NCBI RefSeq assembly: GCF_012933505.1
Contig: NZ_JABBNB010000013.1
Coordinates: 108,826 to 172,825, forward strand
Reading direction: 5' to 3'
DNA: 64,000 nucleotides
Origin: Gordonia asplenii
GTDB taxonomy: Bacteria; Actinomycetota; Actinomycetes; Mycobacteriales; Mycobacteriaceae
The position numbers and the translations under genes were made by a program. Below the pieces are notes generated by a model. The model worked only from the letters and a program-made list of their open reading frames with translations, was not told the DNA's origin and did no database searches. Below are positions 27,050 through 36,787 of this stretch, in pieces. Position 1 is the stretch's first letter. Each line of letters begins with the position of its first letter.

Positions 27050-27925
27050 GTGGTGCTGAAGTTATTTGTGAGACAAATGAGGTTGTTGGGACTCGTGGTG
27101 TTCGCGGCCATCGCGTCGCTGGTCGCGATTCCCGCCACCGCATCGGCTGCCCCGTCGATTCCGAACCTGCCCACCAACATCGGTGGTGGCACACTTGTCG
27201 ACTCGGTGCTCAACACCCTCGCCGGACTCGGCGGTACGTCGTCGAAGACGACGCAGATGATCGTCGTGACCGCGCCCAAGGCCGCTGACACGAAGGCCAC
27301 GCTGACGGCGTTCGAGAAGGGCACCGACGGCAAGTGGGTCACGGTCGCCGGGCCGGTTCCGGCCTTCCTGGGATCGCAGGGCATGGGCCAGCCGAAAGAC
27401 AACGTCCCGCGCACGCCCGAGGGCACCTTCTCGCTGGACCAGGCGTTCGGCCGCGATGCGAACCCGGGCACCAAGATGCCGTACTTCCAGGCGACCAAGG
27501 ACGACTGGTGGGATTCGAATATGAAGTCCCCGACGTACAACACCCACGTCAAGGGTAAGAATCCGGGCGGCGACAGCGAGAACCTGTACGACTCCGGACC
27601 GGTCTACGACTACGCGGTCAACATCGCGAGCAACCCGCAGCGCACCCCCGGCAAGGCATCGGCGATGTTCCTGCACGTCACCAACGGTGAGCCGACTCAG
27701 GGATGTGTGGCCATCGACAAGGAGACGATGAAGAAGATCCTCGTCTGGCTCGACCCGGAGAAGGACCCGAAGATCACCATCGGCGTCAACAAGGGCGCAC
27801 CGACCGCAGACGCTCCGAACACCACCACACCGGGCGGCGCCAACTCCAACGGCATCATCACCGGCCTGGCGAACAGCGCGTTGAGCCTGATCCCCTCGAT
27901 CCTGGGCACGGCGACCGGAAGCTAG
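27050..27925 (+). CDS. Secreted L,D-transpeptidase (YkuD fold)
   Basis: A 291-residue protein with an N-terminal signal peptide (basic LKLFVRQMRLL, hydrophobic LGLVVFAAIASLVAIPATASA, cleavage near AAP). The central region ~70-255 is a YkuD-type catalytic domain: TPEGTFSLDQAFG, YDYAVNIASNPQR and the catalytic His and Cys in AMFLHVTNGEPTQGCVAI. The ending is Asn/Thr/Gly-rich and hydrophobic. Such enzymes make 3-3 peptidoglycan cross-links or attach proteins. It lacks the Ig-like domains of mycobacterial LdtMt2, so it is a simpler type. GTG 27050 or 27053 is the start. A long hairpin terminates it at 27953-27989. Confidence 0.85.
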   Translation: MVLKLFVRQMRLLGLVVFAAIASLVAIPATASAAPSIPNLPTNIGGGTLVDSVLNTLAGLGGTSSKTTQMIVVTAPKAADTKATLTAFEKGTDGKWVTVAGPVPAFLGSQGMGQPKDNVPRTPEGTFSLDQAFGRDANPGTKMPYFQATKDDWWDSNMKSPTYNTHVKGKNPGGDSENLYDSGPVYDYAVNIASNPQRTPGKASAMFLHVTNGEPTQGCVAIDKETMKKILVWLDPEKDPKITIGVNKGAPTADAPNTTTPGGANSNGIITGLANSALSLIPSILGTATGS

Positions 27926-27952
27926 AACTGAGACCCTCGACTTCGGTGCGAG

Positions 27953-27989
27953 AACAGGTCCTCGGCGCGACTGCGTCGGGGACCTGTTT
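27953..27989 (+). terminator. Terminator hairpin after the L,D-transpeptidase gene
   Basis: AACAGGTCC and GGACCTGTT pair, and the inner CGGCGC/GCGTCG extends the stem to ~16 bp with a 4-nt GACT loop; a short TTT follows. Also downstream of the convergent PIG-L gene. Confidence 0.8.
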
Positions 27990-28007
27990 GATGGAGTGGT
28001 CCGACGC

Positions 28008-28694
28008 TCAGGCTCGACCCTCGCGCACCAACTCGAACGCGCTCGCTACCGCACCGCCGAAGTCCTCGCGCGGTTTTGCCATCATGGCGACCTGCTTGCG
28101 CGCCTGCTCGCGCACGGGCGTCTGCGGATCCAGTACCGAGAGGTAGCGGTCATGGGCGGCAAGGGAATTCACCGCCGTCTCGACAAAATCGCCGACTTCG
28201 ACGGCGTGCGTCGCCGACGGCCCGTTGACGAACAGCCACCTCGGTGGGGTGGCCATCGAGTCCCACGCCTGTACGACGGCCGCCGTGAACTCCATGTGGT
28301 CGCGCTGGTTGGGCATCCCCGGCGCCCATTCGGCGCCACCGTAACCGGTGATCACGACGTCGGGCCGCAGGCGCGTGATCGTCTCGACGACCTTGGCCCG
28401 CAGTTGCCCGGTGTTGCGGATGTCGCTGTCGGGGAAACCCCAGAACTCGACGTGGTCGACGCCGACGACCGCAGCCGACGCGCGCTGCTCCCCCTCCCGC
28501 AGAGGACCGCACTCCGCGGGAGCGAGGCCCTCGATGCCGGCCTCGCCGCTGGAAGCCAAGGCGTAGAACACCTTTCGGCCTTCACTTGTCCAGCGAGCGA
28601 CGGCGGCCGACATCCCGTATTCGGGGTCGTCGGGGTGTGCGACCAGGATGAGGGCCGTCGAGAAGTCGGTGGGGAAGTCGAGCAGCGCGGTCAT
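28008..28694 (-). CDS. PIG-L / LmbE family deacetylase
   Basis: A 228-residue zinc-dependent N-deacetylase-like protein. The ligand motif is ILVAHPDDPEYG at ~16-27; RRPDVVITGYGG and NQRDHMEFTAAVV supply the third histidine. It is smaller than Mca and MshB and lacks their C-terminal parts, so it is not a mycothiol enzyme by sequence; sugar or glycolipid GlcNAc deacetylation is the family activity. It ends convergent to the L,D-transpeptidase gene and sits 38 bp downstream of fumC in the same direction. Confidence 0.88.
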   Translation of the reverse strand: MTALLDFPTDFSTALILVAHPDDPEYGMSAAVARWTSEGRKVFYALASSGEAGIEGLAPAECGPLREGEQRASAAVVGVDHVEFWGFPDSDIRNTGQLRAKVVETITRLRPDVVITGYGGAEWAPGMPNQRDHMEFTAAVVQAWDSMATPPRWLFVNGPSATHAVEVGDFVETAVNSLAAHDRYLSVLDPQTPVREQARKQVAMMAKPREDFGGAVASAFELVREGRA

Positions 28695-28732
28695 GCAGGC
28701 GACGTTACGCCCCGGCGTCGACGATCGGTGGA

Positions 28733-30127
28733 TTACCGCTCGCGGTCGAGATTGGCCATCTTCAGCACGTCGAGGCGCGAGTCGAGTTCCGCCTCGGTCA
28801 GCGTGTCGCCGATCAGGCCGCGGTCGATGACGGTCTGCCGGATCGTCTTGCCCTCCTTGAGCGCCTGCTTGGCGACCGCCGCGGCCTCTTCGTACCCGAT
28901 CGCGGAGTTGAGCGGTGTCACGATCGACGGCGAGCTCTCGGCGAGTGTGCGGAGGCGATCCTCATGTGCCACCAGGCCGCTGATGCACCGATCGGCGAAC
29001 AGGCGCGAGACATTCGCCAGCAACTTGAGTGATTCCAGCACGTTACGAGCCATCATCGGGATGTAGACGTTCAATTCGAAAGCGCCGTTGCCACCACCCC
29101 AGGTGACAGCGGCGTCGTTACCGATGACCTGAGCGGCGACCTGCGTAACCGCCTCCGGCAGAACCGGATTCACCTTGCCCGGCATGATGGAACTGCCCGG
29201 CTGGAGGTCGGGGAGCGAGATCTCGCCCAGCCCGGTGAGCGGCCCCGAGCCCATCCACCGCACGTCGTTGGCGATCTTCGTCAACGACACCGCGATCGTC
29301 TTGAGCTGGCCGGACAATTCCACGAGGCCGTCGCGCGCCGCCTGCGCCTCGAAATTATCGGCAGCCAGTGACAATGCGTCGACGCCGGTGAGCTTGATCA
29401 GCTCGGCGGTCACCCTGGTGCCGAAACCGTTGGGCGCGTTGAGCCCGGTACCGACCGCGGTTCCACCGATCGGAAGTTCGCCGACGCGCGGCAGCGTCGA
29501 GGTGACGCGCTCGATGCCGGCCTGCACCTGGCGGGCGTACCCGCCGAACTCCTGACCGAGGGTCACCGGGACCGCGTCCATGAGGTGGGTACGGCCGCTC
29601 TTGACGACGGTGCGCCATTGCCCCGCTTTGTCGGCGAGCGCTTCGCGAAGATGCTCCAGAGCCGGAATCAGGTCTGTCACAACGGCTTCGGTGGCCGCGA
29701 CATGAGTCGCGGTGGGGAAGGTGTCATTCGACGACTGCGACATGTTGACGTCGTCGTTGGGATGTATGTCGACGCCGCCCGCTTTGGCGATCGACGCGAT
29801 CACCTCGTTGGCGTTCATGTTGGAGCTCGTACCCGACCCGGTCTGGAAGACGTCGATCGGGAACTGATCGTCGTGCTTCCCGTCGGCGATCTGGATCGCC
29901 GCGGCGATGATGGCGTCGGCCTTCACGGCGTCGAGCAACCCGAGATCCTTGTTGACCTGCGCGCACGCCGCTTTGAGCAGACCCATCGCGCGGATCTGGG
30001 TGCGCTCGAGCGGTCGGTGGCTGATCGGGAAGTTCTCCACCGCACGCTGTGTCTGCGCTCGCCACAGGGCGTCGACGGGAACCTTCACCTCGCCCATGGT
30101 GTCGTGCTCGATGCGGTACTCGGTCAT
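28733..30127 (-). CDS. fumC: Class II fumarate hydratase
   Basis: FumC converts fumarate to malate without an iron-sulfur cluster. The 464-residue product has [31 protein letters not shown], the catalytic-loop signature [19 protein letters not shown] and the terminal fumarase C domain from ~410. ATG 30127 has GAGGAG 8 nt upstream. An IdeR-like box lies 30-48 nt before the start, overlapping the probable promoter, so iron-loaded IdeR would repress it. The adjacent upstream gene is the iron-sulfur class I fumarase: a pair suited to switching with iron supply. Confidence 0.96.
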   Translation of the reverse strand: MTEYRIEHDTMGEVKVPVDALWRAQTQRAVENFPISHRPLERTQIRAMGLLKAACAQVNKDLGLLDAVKADAIIAAAIQIADGKHDDQFPIDVFQTGSGTSSNMNANEVIASIAKAGGVDIHPNDDVNMSQSSNDTFPTATHVAATEAVVTDLIPALEHLREALADKAGQWRTVVKSGRTHLMDAVPVTLGQEFGGYARQVQAGIERVTSTLPRVGELPIGGTAVGTGLNAPNGFGTRVTAELIKLTGVDALSLAADNFEAQAARDGLVELSGQLKTIAVSLTKIANDVRWMGSGPLTGLGEISLPDLQPGSSIMPGKVNPVLPEAVTQVAAQVIGNDAAVTWGGGNGAFELNVYIPMMARNVLESLKLLANVSRLFADRCISGLVAHEDRLRTLAESSPSIVTPLNSAIGYEEAAAVAKQALKEGKTIRQTVIDRGLIGDTLTEAELDSRLDVLKMANLDRER

Positions 30128-30156
30128 CGTCGGCGCTCCTCGATCTCGAAAGCTGA

Positions 30157-30175
30157 TTAGGTTTACCTAACCCTA
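30157..30175 (-). promoter_or_regulatory. IdeR/DtxR-like iron box before fumC
   Basis: On the fumC strand the site reads TAGGGTTAGGTAAACCTAA. Compared with the known IdeR consensus TTAGGTTAGSCTAACCTAA, 15 of 19 positions agree. Its core TTAGGTAAACCTAA is a perfect palindrome. It lies in the 78-bp gap between the class I fumarase gene and fumC. Confidence 0.65.
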
Positions 30176-30205
30176 CGCCGGGGGTCAGGTGCCGACCTCG
30201 GCCGG

Positions 30206-31906
30206 CTACCGCTCCTTCGAGCGGATGCGTACGCCACCCAGCGGCACGGTCACCGCGCCGCCGGGGTCGGTGAAGAAATCGTTGCCCTTGTCGTCGACGA
30301 CGATGAACGCCGGGAAATTCTCGACGTCGATCTTCCAGACCGCTTCCATACCGAGTTCGGGATACTCGATGACTTCCTGACTCTTGATGCAGTCGAGGGC
30401 CAGTCGTGCAGCGGGCCCGCCGATCGAGCCGAGGTAGAAGCCACCGTGCGCGTCGCACGCCTGAGTGACCTGCTTGGAGCGGTTTCCCTTGGCCAGCATG
30501 ACCATCGAGCCGCCCGCGGCCTGGAACTGCTCGACGTAGGAGTCCATCCGGCCGGCCGTCGTCGGGCCGAAGGAGCCCGACGCCATCCCTTCCGGAGTCT
30601 TGGCGGGGCCGGCGTAATACACCGGGTGGTCGCGCAGGTACTGCGGCATCGGCTCGCCGGCGTCGAGGCGTTCCTTGATCTTCGCGTGCGCGATGTCGCG
30701 GGCGACGACCAGCGGGCCGGTGAGCGACAACCGGGTCTTCACCGGGTACTGGGAGAGCTGTTCGAGGATCTCCGACATCGGGCGGTTGAGATCCACCTCC
30801 ACCACCTCGCCGCCCGAAATGTCTTCTGCGACACCGGCTGCGGGCATGTACTTGGCCGGGTCGGTCTCGAGTTGTTCGAGGAATACCCCGTCGGCGGTGA
30901 TCTTGCCGAGCGCTTGGCGGTCGGCCGAACACGACACCGCGATGGCCACCGGACACGACGCGCCGTGCCGGGGCAGTCGCACGACGCGGACGTCGTGGCA
31001 GAAGTACTTGCCGCCGAATTGCGCGCCGATGCCGAATGACTGCGTCAGCTTGAAGACCTCTTCTTCGAGTTCGAGGTCGCGGAACCCGTGCGCCGACATC
31101 GAGCCCTCGGTCGGCAGATTGTCGAGGTAGTGCGCCGAGGCGTACTTCGCGGTCTTCAGTGCGAACTCGGCCGACGTTCCGCCGATGACCACCGCGAGGT
31201 GATACGGCGGGCAGGCCGCGGTGCCGAGCGAGCGGATCTTCTCGTCGAGGAAGCTGCGCATCCGCGCCGGATTGAGGATCGCCTTGGTCTCCTGGAACAG
31301 GAACGACTTGTTGGCGCTGCCGCCGCCCTTGGCCATGAACAGGAACTTGTACTCCGGTCCCTTCGGCCCCTGCTCGGTCGCATAGATCTCGATCTGGGCG
31401 GGCAGGTTGTTGCCGGTGTTCTTCTCGTCGTAGGTGGTCAGCGGCGCCAGCTGCGAGTAGCGCAGGTTGAGCTTGGTGTAGGCGTCGTAGACCCCGCCGG
31501 AGATCGCCAGCGCGTCGTCGGCGCCGGTGAGCACGCCTTCGCTCTTCTTGCCCATCACGATGGCGGTGCCGGTGTCCTGGCACATCGGCAGCACACCGCC
31601 CGCCGAGATGTTGACGTTCTTGAGGAGATCGAGCGCCACGAAGCGGTCGTTGCCGGAGGCTTCGGGGTCGTCGATGATCTTGCGCAGCTGGCCGAGATGG
31701 GCCGGGCGCAGGTAGTGGCTGATGTCGTGCATCGCTTCGGCCGTCAGCTGGCGGATCACCGCCGGATCGACCTTGAGGAACGTCTGGCCGTCGACCGAAA
31801 ACGTCGACACCCCTTCCGTCGTGATCAGACGGTAAGGGGTGTCGTCGGCGCCGATCGGCAGCAGGTCAGAGTAGTCGAACTCGGGAGCTGGGGCTGGTTC
31901 ACTCAC
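30206..31906 (-). CDS. Class I (iron-sulfur) fumarate hydratase
   Basis: A 566-residue two-part fumarase. The alpha-like half has [17 protein letters not shown] and [19 protein letters not shown], with cluster cysteines at [14 protein letters not shown] and, further on, [11 protein letters not shown]; the beta-like half has [52 protein letters not shown] and the final [21 protein letters not shown] region ([17 protein letters not shown] here). It catalyses the same reaction as FumC but needs a 4Fe-4S cluster sensitive to oxygen and iron shortage. Orthologue of the position Rv1098c-Rv1099c fum/glpX, although M. tuberculosis has the class II enzyme there. The gene runs glpX, class I fumarase, fumC. 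Confidence 0.93.
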   Translation of the reverse strand: MSEPAPAPEFDYSDLLPIGADDTPYRLITTEGVSTFSVDGQTFLKVDPAVIRQLTAEAMHDISHYLRPAHLGQLRKIIDDPEASGNDRFVALDLLKNVNISAGGVLPMCQDTGTAIVMGKKSEGVLTGADDALAISGGVYDAYTKLNLRYSQLAPLTTYDEKNTGNNLPAQIEIYATEQGPKGPEYKFLFMAKGGGSANKSFLFQETKAILNPARMRSFLDEKIRSLGTAACPPYHLAVVIGGTSAEFALKTAKYASAHYLDNLPTEGSMSAHGFRDLELEEEVFKLTQSFGIGAQFGGKYFCHDVRVVRLPRHGASCPVAIAVSCSADRQALGKITADGVFLEQLETDPAKYMPAAGVAEDISGGEVVEVDLNRPMSEILEQLSQYPVKTRLSLTGPLVVARDIAHAKIKERLDAGEPMPQYLRDHPVYYAGPAKTPEGMASGSFGPTTAGRMDSYVEQFQAAGGSMVMLAKGNRSKQVTQACDAHGGFYLGSIGGPAARLALDCIKSQEVIEYPELGMEAVWKIDVENFPAFIVVDDKGNDFFTDPGGAVTVPLGGVRIRSKER

Positions 31907-31943
31907 AAATGCCCATGCTATCGGCGGGTTCGCGACCCCAAAT

Positions 31944-31956
31944 GGTAAGCGTTACC
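31944..31956. promoter_or_regulatory. Palindrome before the class I fumarase gene
   Basis: GGTAAGCGTTACC is a perfect 5-3-5 inverted repeat, 37 bp before the class I fumarase start and touching the glpX stop codon. It shares 10 of 13 positions with the centre of the IdeR consensus, so a DtxR/MntR-like metalloregulator is one option; evidence is weak. Confidence 0.4.
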
Positions 31957-32955
31957 TTACAAATCGATGTTGGCGAACTCGCGCAGCTTCTCCATGCGGT
32001 GCACCGCCTCGATGCGCCGGACCGTGCCCGACTTGGAGCGCATGACCAGCGATCGCGTGGTCGCGCCGTTGGCGCGGTAGGTCACGCCGCGGAGCATGTC
32101 GCCGTTGGTGACGCCGGTCGCGCAGAAGAAGGTGTTCTCGCCGCCGACCAGGTCGTCGGTGCCCAGGACGCGGTCCAGATCGTGACCGGCGTCGATGGCC
32201 TTGCGTCGCTCGGCGTCGTCGCGCGGCCACAGCTTGCCCTGGATCTCGCCACCCATGCACTTCATCGCGACCGCGGTGATGATGCCCTCCGGGGTTCCGC
32301 CGATGCCCATCAGGATGTCCACCGAGCTGTAGTCGCCGGCGGCGGCGATCGCACCCGCGACGTCGCCGTCGGAGATGAGTCGAACCTTGGCTCCGGCGGC
32401 GCGGATCTCGCCGATCAGACTGGCGTGGCGGGGTCGGTCCAGCACGACGACGGTGACGTCGCCGACCTCGATGCCCTTGGCCTTCGCGACCGACGTCACG
32501 TTCCACTCGACCGATTTGTTGATGTCGATGGCGCCCTTGGCCTCGGGACCGACGGCGATCTTGTCCATGTAGAACACCGCCGACGGGTCGTACATCTTGC
32601 CGCGCTCGGCGAGTGCGATCACCGCGATCGAGTTGGGCCGGCCCTCGGCCATCAGGGTGGTTCCGTCGATCGGGTCGACGGCCACGTCGACCTCCGGCCC
32701 CTGACCGTTGCCGACCTCTTCGCCGTTGTAGAGCATCGGCGCTTCGTCCTTCTCACCCTCGCCGATCACGACGACGCCGCGCATCGACACGGTCGAGAGC
32801 AGCTCGCGCATCGCATCGACGGCCGCGCCGTCACCGCCGTTCTTGTCACCACGGCCGACCCAGCGTCCCGCGGCGAGGGCAGCGGCTTCGGTGACACGCA
32901 CCAGTTCCATCGCGAGGTTGCGGTCGGGAGCTTGCTTGGGTGACGAATCGGACAT
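31957..32955 (-). CDS. glpX: Class II fructose-1,6-bisphosphatase
   Basis: GlpX makes fructose 6-phosphate in gluconeogenesis and is the main FBPase of Mycobacteriales. The 332-residue protein shows [58 protein letters not shown] (metal-binding DPIDGT), [10 protein letters not shown] and [28 protein letters not shown]. Full length. Order glpX then fumarase matches Rv1099c-Rv1098c, divergent from the DUF4245 gene (Rv1100). Confidence 0.96.
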   Translation of the reverse strand: MSDSSPKQAPDRNLAMELVRVTEAAALAAGRWVGRGDKNGGDGAAVDAMRELLSTVSMRGVVVIGEGEKDEAPMLYNGEEVGNGQGPEVDVAVDPIDGTTLMAEGRPNSIAVIALAERGKMYDPSAVFYMDKIAVGPEAKGAIDINKSVEWNVTSVAKAKGIEVGDVTVVVLDRPRHASLIGEIRAAGAKVRLISDGDVAGAIAAAGDYSSVDILMGIGGTPEGIITAVAMKCMGGEIQGKLWPRDDAERRKAIDAGHDLDRVLGTDDLVGGENTFFCATGVTNGDMLRGVTYRANGATTRSLVMRSKSGTVRRIEAVHRMEKLREFANIDL

Positions 32956-33044
32956 TGGCGTCTCCTGATGCGGGTGAGAGTGGTCTAGATCATCCTGTCA
33001 TCCCGCGTTGGGCTGTGGGCCATTGGCCTGGGATACTGGGCGGC

Positions 33045-33632
33045 ATGGCAGCCAAACCCCGGATACTCAACAGCAGCAAAGACATGATCTGGTCGTTGAT
33101 ACCCCTGTTGCTGCTGTGCGTGTTCGTGGTCTTCGCGTCGCAGAACTGCTCGGTCGGCCTGCAGGGCAACGCCTCCGACGACCGACTGCCTCCGTTCGAA
33201 CTGTCCGCGGCGTTGCGCGCCGACGCCGACACCATGCCGTTCCCGATTCGCCAGCCGCGGGTGCCGAACGCATGGAAACCCAACTCCGGTACCACCCAGG
33301 CGGTCGGCGACTCGACGTCGAGCAACGTCGGTTGGATCACCGACCACGGTGCATACATCCAGCTCACGCAGACCGCCGCGAAGGAAGAAGCTCTGGTGGC
33401 GCACCTGTCCGACCGCGGCACCGACGACGACAAGTCGAAACTGCTCGGCAGCGGAACACACGACGTCGACGGCCGGACCTGGGTCGTGTACCAGTCCGGT
33501 GACGCCACGAAGGCGTGGATCACCGACCTCGGCCAGGTGCGTATCGCCCTGATGTCCAAGGGGCCCGATTCCGATCTCACGACGTTGGCGCGCGCTGTGC
33601 AGTCGGCCCAACCGCTGGCGAAGCGGGGGTAG
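33045..33632 (+). CDS. DUF4245 membrane-anchored protein
   Basis: A 195-residue protein with a single N-terminal transmembrane helix (~14-33, MIWSLIPLLLLCVFVVFASQ) and an external domain with RQPRVPNAWKPNSG, VGWITDHGAYIQLTQT and GRTWVVYQSGDATKAWI, typical of DUF4245 (Rv1100). ATG 33045 begins just before the helix; earlier in-frame codons would overlap the glpX promoter. Function unknown, conserved beside glpX in Mycobacteriales. Confidence 0.85.
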   Translation: MAAKPRILNSSKDMIWSLIPLLLLCVFVVFASQNCSVGLQGNASDDRLPPFELSAALRADADTMPFPIRQPRVPNAWKPNSGTTQAVGDSTSSNVGWITDHGAYIQLTQTAAKEEALVAHLSDRGTDDDKSKLLGSGTHDVDGRTWVVYQSGDATKAWITDLGQVRIALMSKGPDSDLTTLARAVQSAQPLAKRG

Positions 33633-33648
33633 CGCGGGGAGCGGCCGC

Positions 33649-33867
33649 CTACTCGTCGTCGTCGGCGGCCAGCACCTTTTCGATCCGCTCGCGGGCTCCG
33701 GCGAGATGTTCCTCGCAGCGTTTGGCCAATGCTTCGCCGCGTTCCCAGAGGGACAGCGACGAGTCGAGGTCGAGGCCGCCGCGTTCCAGCGTAGCGACCA
33801 CATCGATCAATTCGTCGCGGGCTGCCTCGTAGCCGAGGTCTTCGACGTGCGGGCGGTGATCGGTCAC
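33649..33867 (-). CDS. xseB: Exodeoxyribonuclease VII small subunit
   Basis: A 72-residue helical protein: [45 protein letters not shown] is the complete XseB signature. It assembles with XseA into exonuclease VII, which degrades single-stranded DNA. Its start codon overlaps the xseA stop by 4 nt. Confidence 0.94.
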   Translation of the reverse strand: MTDHRPHVEDLGYEAARDELIDVVATLERGGLDLDSSLSLWERGEALAKRCEEHLAGARERIEKVLAADDDE

Positions 33868-35105
33868 TGGTCTCCCTCGGTAGTGGTCACGGTAGCGGTC
33901 GCCGCGCCGTCGGCGACACGGATACGCAGCTGCGCGCCCGTCGGCATGTCGTCGCGCGAGGATACGACGTGGGGTTCGTCGGCGTCGACGCGCTGCACGA
34001 CGGCGTAGCCGCGCGCGAGTGTCTGCGCGGGACCGAGGGTCGCCAGCCGCGCCGCGAGATGTTCGACGCGGGTCTGTGCGGTATCCACCGACCGGGTGAC
34101 ATCTCGGCGCAGCGTCGCACGCATCCGCTCGACGTCGGCCTGATGCTGATCGAGCAGGACCGTCGGTCGTGCGATCACCGGTCGACGGCGTAGTCCGTCG
34201 AGCCGGTGTTCTTCGCGGTGGACCCAGTTGCGCAGTGCCTGTGCGCTGCGGCGGCGAAGAGTGGCGACGGCGGCCAACTCGGCGGCGACGTCGGGGACCA
34301 CGCGCTTGGCGGCGTCGGTGGGCGTGGCCGCGCGGACGTCGGCGACGAGGTCCAACAGGGGCGAGTCCGGTTCGTGGCCTATCGCCGAGATGACCGGGGT
34401 GGTGGCCGCCGCGACGGCCCGCAGCAGCGCTTCGTCGGAAAACGGAAGTAGATCTTCGACGCTGCCACCGCCGCGAGCGATGATGATCACGTCCACGGCG
34501 TCGTTCTCATCAAGTGCGGCAAGGTGTTTGAGGATCTGCGGGACCGCGGTGGTGCCCTGCACGGGGGCGTCGCGGATGTCGAAACGCACCGCGGGCCACC
34601 GGCTGGTCGCCACCGAGACGATGTCGCGCTGTGCCGCCGACGCGCGGCCGGTGATCACGCCGATTGTCTTGGGCAGGAACGGAATCGGGCGTTTCCGCCG
34701 GGAATCGAAGAGGCCCTCGGCGGCCATCAGCTGACGGAGGCGTTCGATGCGGACCAGGAGCTCTCCGACGCCGATCGGCCGAATATCGGTGACGCGCAAC
34801 GACAATGTGGCCCGACCGGTGTAGAAGGACGGCCGCCCGGCCATCACCACCCGACTGCCCTCGGTCAACGGAACCGGACTGCGTGCGAGCAGGTCCGGTG
34901 AGCAGGTGACCGAAATCGAGATGTCGGCGGCCGGGTCACGCAGGGTCAGGAAGGCGACTCGGGTGCCCGGACGGCGATTGATCTGGGTCAGCTGGCCTTC
35001 CACCCAGATCTGCCCCAGACGGTGCACCCAGTCGGCGATCTTGGTGTTGACGGTCCGGACCGGCCACGGGTTGTCGGGCGAATTCGGCGCATCCGATGCT
35101 GCCAC
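33864..35105 (-). CDS. xseA: Exodeoxyribonuclease VII large subunit
   Basis: A 413-residue protein with an N-terminal OB fold ([25 protein letters not shown]), the catalytic core [86 protein letters not shown] region, and the C-terminal coiled-coil arm. It works with XseB, whose gene overlaps it. The N-terminus matches family lengths. Confidence 0.96.
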   Translation of the reverse strand: MAASDAPNSPDNPWPVRTVNTKIADWVHRLGQIWVEGQLTQINRRPGTRVAFLTLRDPAADISISVTCSPDLLARSPVPLTEGSRVVMAGRPSFYTGRATLSLRVTDIRPIGVGELLVRIERLRQLMAAEGLFDSRRKRPIPFLPKTIGVITGRASAAQRDIVSVATSRWPAVRFDIRDAPVQGTTAVPQILKHLAALDENDAVDVIIIARGGGSVEDLLPFSDEALLRAVAAATTPVISAIGHEPDSPLLDLVADVRAATPTDAAKRVVPDVAAELAAVATLRRRSAQALRNWVHREEHRLDGLRRRPVIARPTVLLDQHQADVERMRATLRRDVTRSVDTAQTRVEHLAARLATLGPAQTLARGYAVVQRVDADEPHVVSSRDDMPTGAQLRIRVADGAATATVTTTEGDQ

Positions 35106-35118
35106 GTTGCGGCGCGGG

Positions 35119-35733
35119 CTACTTGTCGGACTTGGCGGTGATCCGGTTCTCCAGCATTGTCAGAAACGGCGTGCGGGCGCGGTTGGCCTTCTCGTGTTCG
35201 GCGAGGATGCGCAGGTCGTCGAGATCGATGCCGCGAATCTTGGCACGCAATTGGGCCAGGGTCATCGAGTCGTAGTCGAGGTCGGCGATGATTCCCTCGG
35301 ACGGGGCGGCGTCGGTCGTCGACGTCGCGGTCGGCGCGGTGGTCGAGGAGACCACGTCGTCGGGCGTCGAACTGTAGAGCGCGAAGCGGCCGCTGGGGGC
35401 CGGGGACGCATCCTCGGGTGCCGAATCCCTGGGTGCGGCCGTCACCGACCTGGGAATGGTGACGACCGCGGGTGCGGACTCGATCTGCTCGTCCTCGTCG
35501 AAGACCGCCCAGCTCGGCTGTTCCTCGGCCTGGTTGAAGAGGCTGTCGAAGACGGCGTCGCCCTTGATCGCCAGTTCGGCGACGTTCTGTTGCAGCCGCA
35601 TGCCGGCCTGCAGGGCCTGACTGACCGCGGTCATCGGGAAGGTCACCGCGTAGGTCGGCAGCTTCCGCGTCTCTTCGAGTGCGGTGACGAGCAGGCCTGC
35701 GGCGACGCGGGCGCCATACGGAGGACGGATCAT
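35119..35733 (-). CDS. Lipid droplet-associated protein (Rv1111c-like)
   Basis: A 204-residue protein. The N-terminal ~80 residues hold amphipathic and hydrophobic stretches ([41 protein letters not shown]) expected to bind triacylglycerol droplets or membranes; the middle is Ala/Pro/Thr/Asp-rich and disordered; the C-terminal ~50 residues ([42 protein letters not shown], given here by region) form a conserved helical domain. Start ATG 35733 aligns with the conserved MIRPPYG. It is 13 bp upstream of xseA and probably co-transcribed. Confidence 0.8.
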   Translation of the reverse strand: MIRPPYGARVAAGLLVTALEETRKLPTYAVTFPMTAVSQALQAGMRLQQNVAELAIKGDAVFDSLFNQAEEQPSWAVFDEDEQIESAPAVVTIPRSVTAAPRDSAPEDASPAPSGRFALYSSTPDDVVSSTTAPTATSTTDAAPSEGIIADLDYDSMTLAQLRAKIRGIDLDDLRILAEHEKANRARTPFLTMLENRITAKSDK

Positions 35734-35829
35734 GGTCTCAACTCTGCCATTAGTGTGTGACAGAGCCAACCGACGGCCCTGCCCGCGCTGATGCGCCGAT
35801 AGTCCGGATCGGCACGTATCGTGGGAGGC

Positions 35830-36777
35830 ATGTCTGAGCACAAACGTGTCCTGCTGGCGCAACCGCGTGGCTACTGCGCCGGTGTCGATCGCGCGGTGGA
35901 GACCGTCGAACGGGCGCTCGACAAGCACGGCGCACCGGTTTACGTCCGCAAGGAGATCGTCCACAACCGCCACGTCGTCGACACGCTGACCGAGCGTGGC
36001 GCGGTGTTCGTCGGCGAGACCGACGAGGTACCCGAGGGCGCGCTGGTGGTGTTCTCCGCCCACGGCGTTTCACCCGAGGTGCACAAAACGGCGGCGGCCC
36101 GCAGCCTGCGGACCATCGACGCGACCTGCCCGCTGGTCACCAAGGTGCATCAGGAAGCCAAGCGCTTCGCACGCGACGACTTCGACATCCTGCTCATCGG
36201 CCACGAGGGTCACGAAGAGGTCGAAGGCACCGCGGGCGAGGCTCCCGAACACATTCAGCTGGTCGACGGTCCCGACCACGTCGACGACGTCGTCGTGCGT
36301 GACGGCGCACCTCTGGTGTGGCTTTCGCAGACCACGCTGTCGGTCGACGAGACCATGGAGACCGTCAACCGTCTGCGCCAGAAATTCCCGCAGTTGCAGG
36401 ATCCGCCGAGCGACGACATCTGCTACGCCACTCAGAACCGGCAGGTCGCGGTCAAAGCGATGGCACCGCACTGCGAACTGGTGATCGTCGTGGGCTCGCA
36501 GAACTCGTCCAATTCGCAGCGTCTGGTCGAGGTCGCGCTGCAGAACGGCGCGGATGCGTCCTATCTCGTCGACTACGCCCGCGAGATCGACGCGGCGTGG
36601 CTCGACGGCGTCACGACGGTCGGGGTGACCTCGGGGGCCTCGGTGCCCGAGGTATTGGTCCGCGGCGTCGTCGATCTGCTCGCCGAGCACGGTTTCGGCG
36701 ACGTCGACACGGTGACCACCGCCAACGAGACACTGACCTTCGCCCTGCCGCGCGAACTGCGCCCCGCGCGCGGGTAG
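35830..36777 (+). CDS. ispH: 4-Hydroxy-3-methylbut-2-enyl diphosphate reductase
   Basis: IspH (LytB) performs the last step of the MEP pathway to IPP and DMAPP. The 315-residue protein has the three cluster cysteines in [27 protein letters not shown] and [11 protein letters not shown], the proton-donor Glu in [13 protein letters not shown] with the TxxN site, and [16 protein letters not shown]. The order xseB, xseA, droplet protein, ispH matches Rv1109c-Rv1111c. ATG 35830 or GTG 35821 is the start; the strong GGGAGG sits between them, so the translation start is uncertain. The supply of prenyl units fits the Z-prenyl synthase at 13.0 kb. Confidence 0.95.
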   Translation: MSEHKRVLLAQPRGYCAGVDRAVETVERALDKHGAPVYVRKEIVHNRHVVDTLTERGAVFVGETDEVPEGALVVFSAHGVSPEVHKTAAARSLRTIDATCPLVTKVHQEAKRFARDDFDILLIGHEGHEEVEGTAGEAPEHIQLVDGPDHVDDVVVRDGAPLVWLSQTTLSVDETMETVNRLRQKFPQLQDPPSDDICYATQNRQVAVKAMAPHCELVIVVGSQNSSNSQRLVEVALQNGADASYLVDYAREIDAAWLDGVTTVGVTSGASVPEVLVRGVVDLLAEHGFGDVDTVTTANETLTFALPRELRPARG

Positions 36778-36787
36778 CCGACGCGGG

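Noticed and set aside
29724..31583. 619-codon reading frame antisense/offset within the fumarase genes
   Set aside because: Arg/His-rich low-quality translation in another frame of the class I fumarase and fumC, both of which are convincing.
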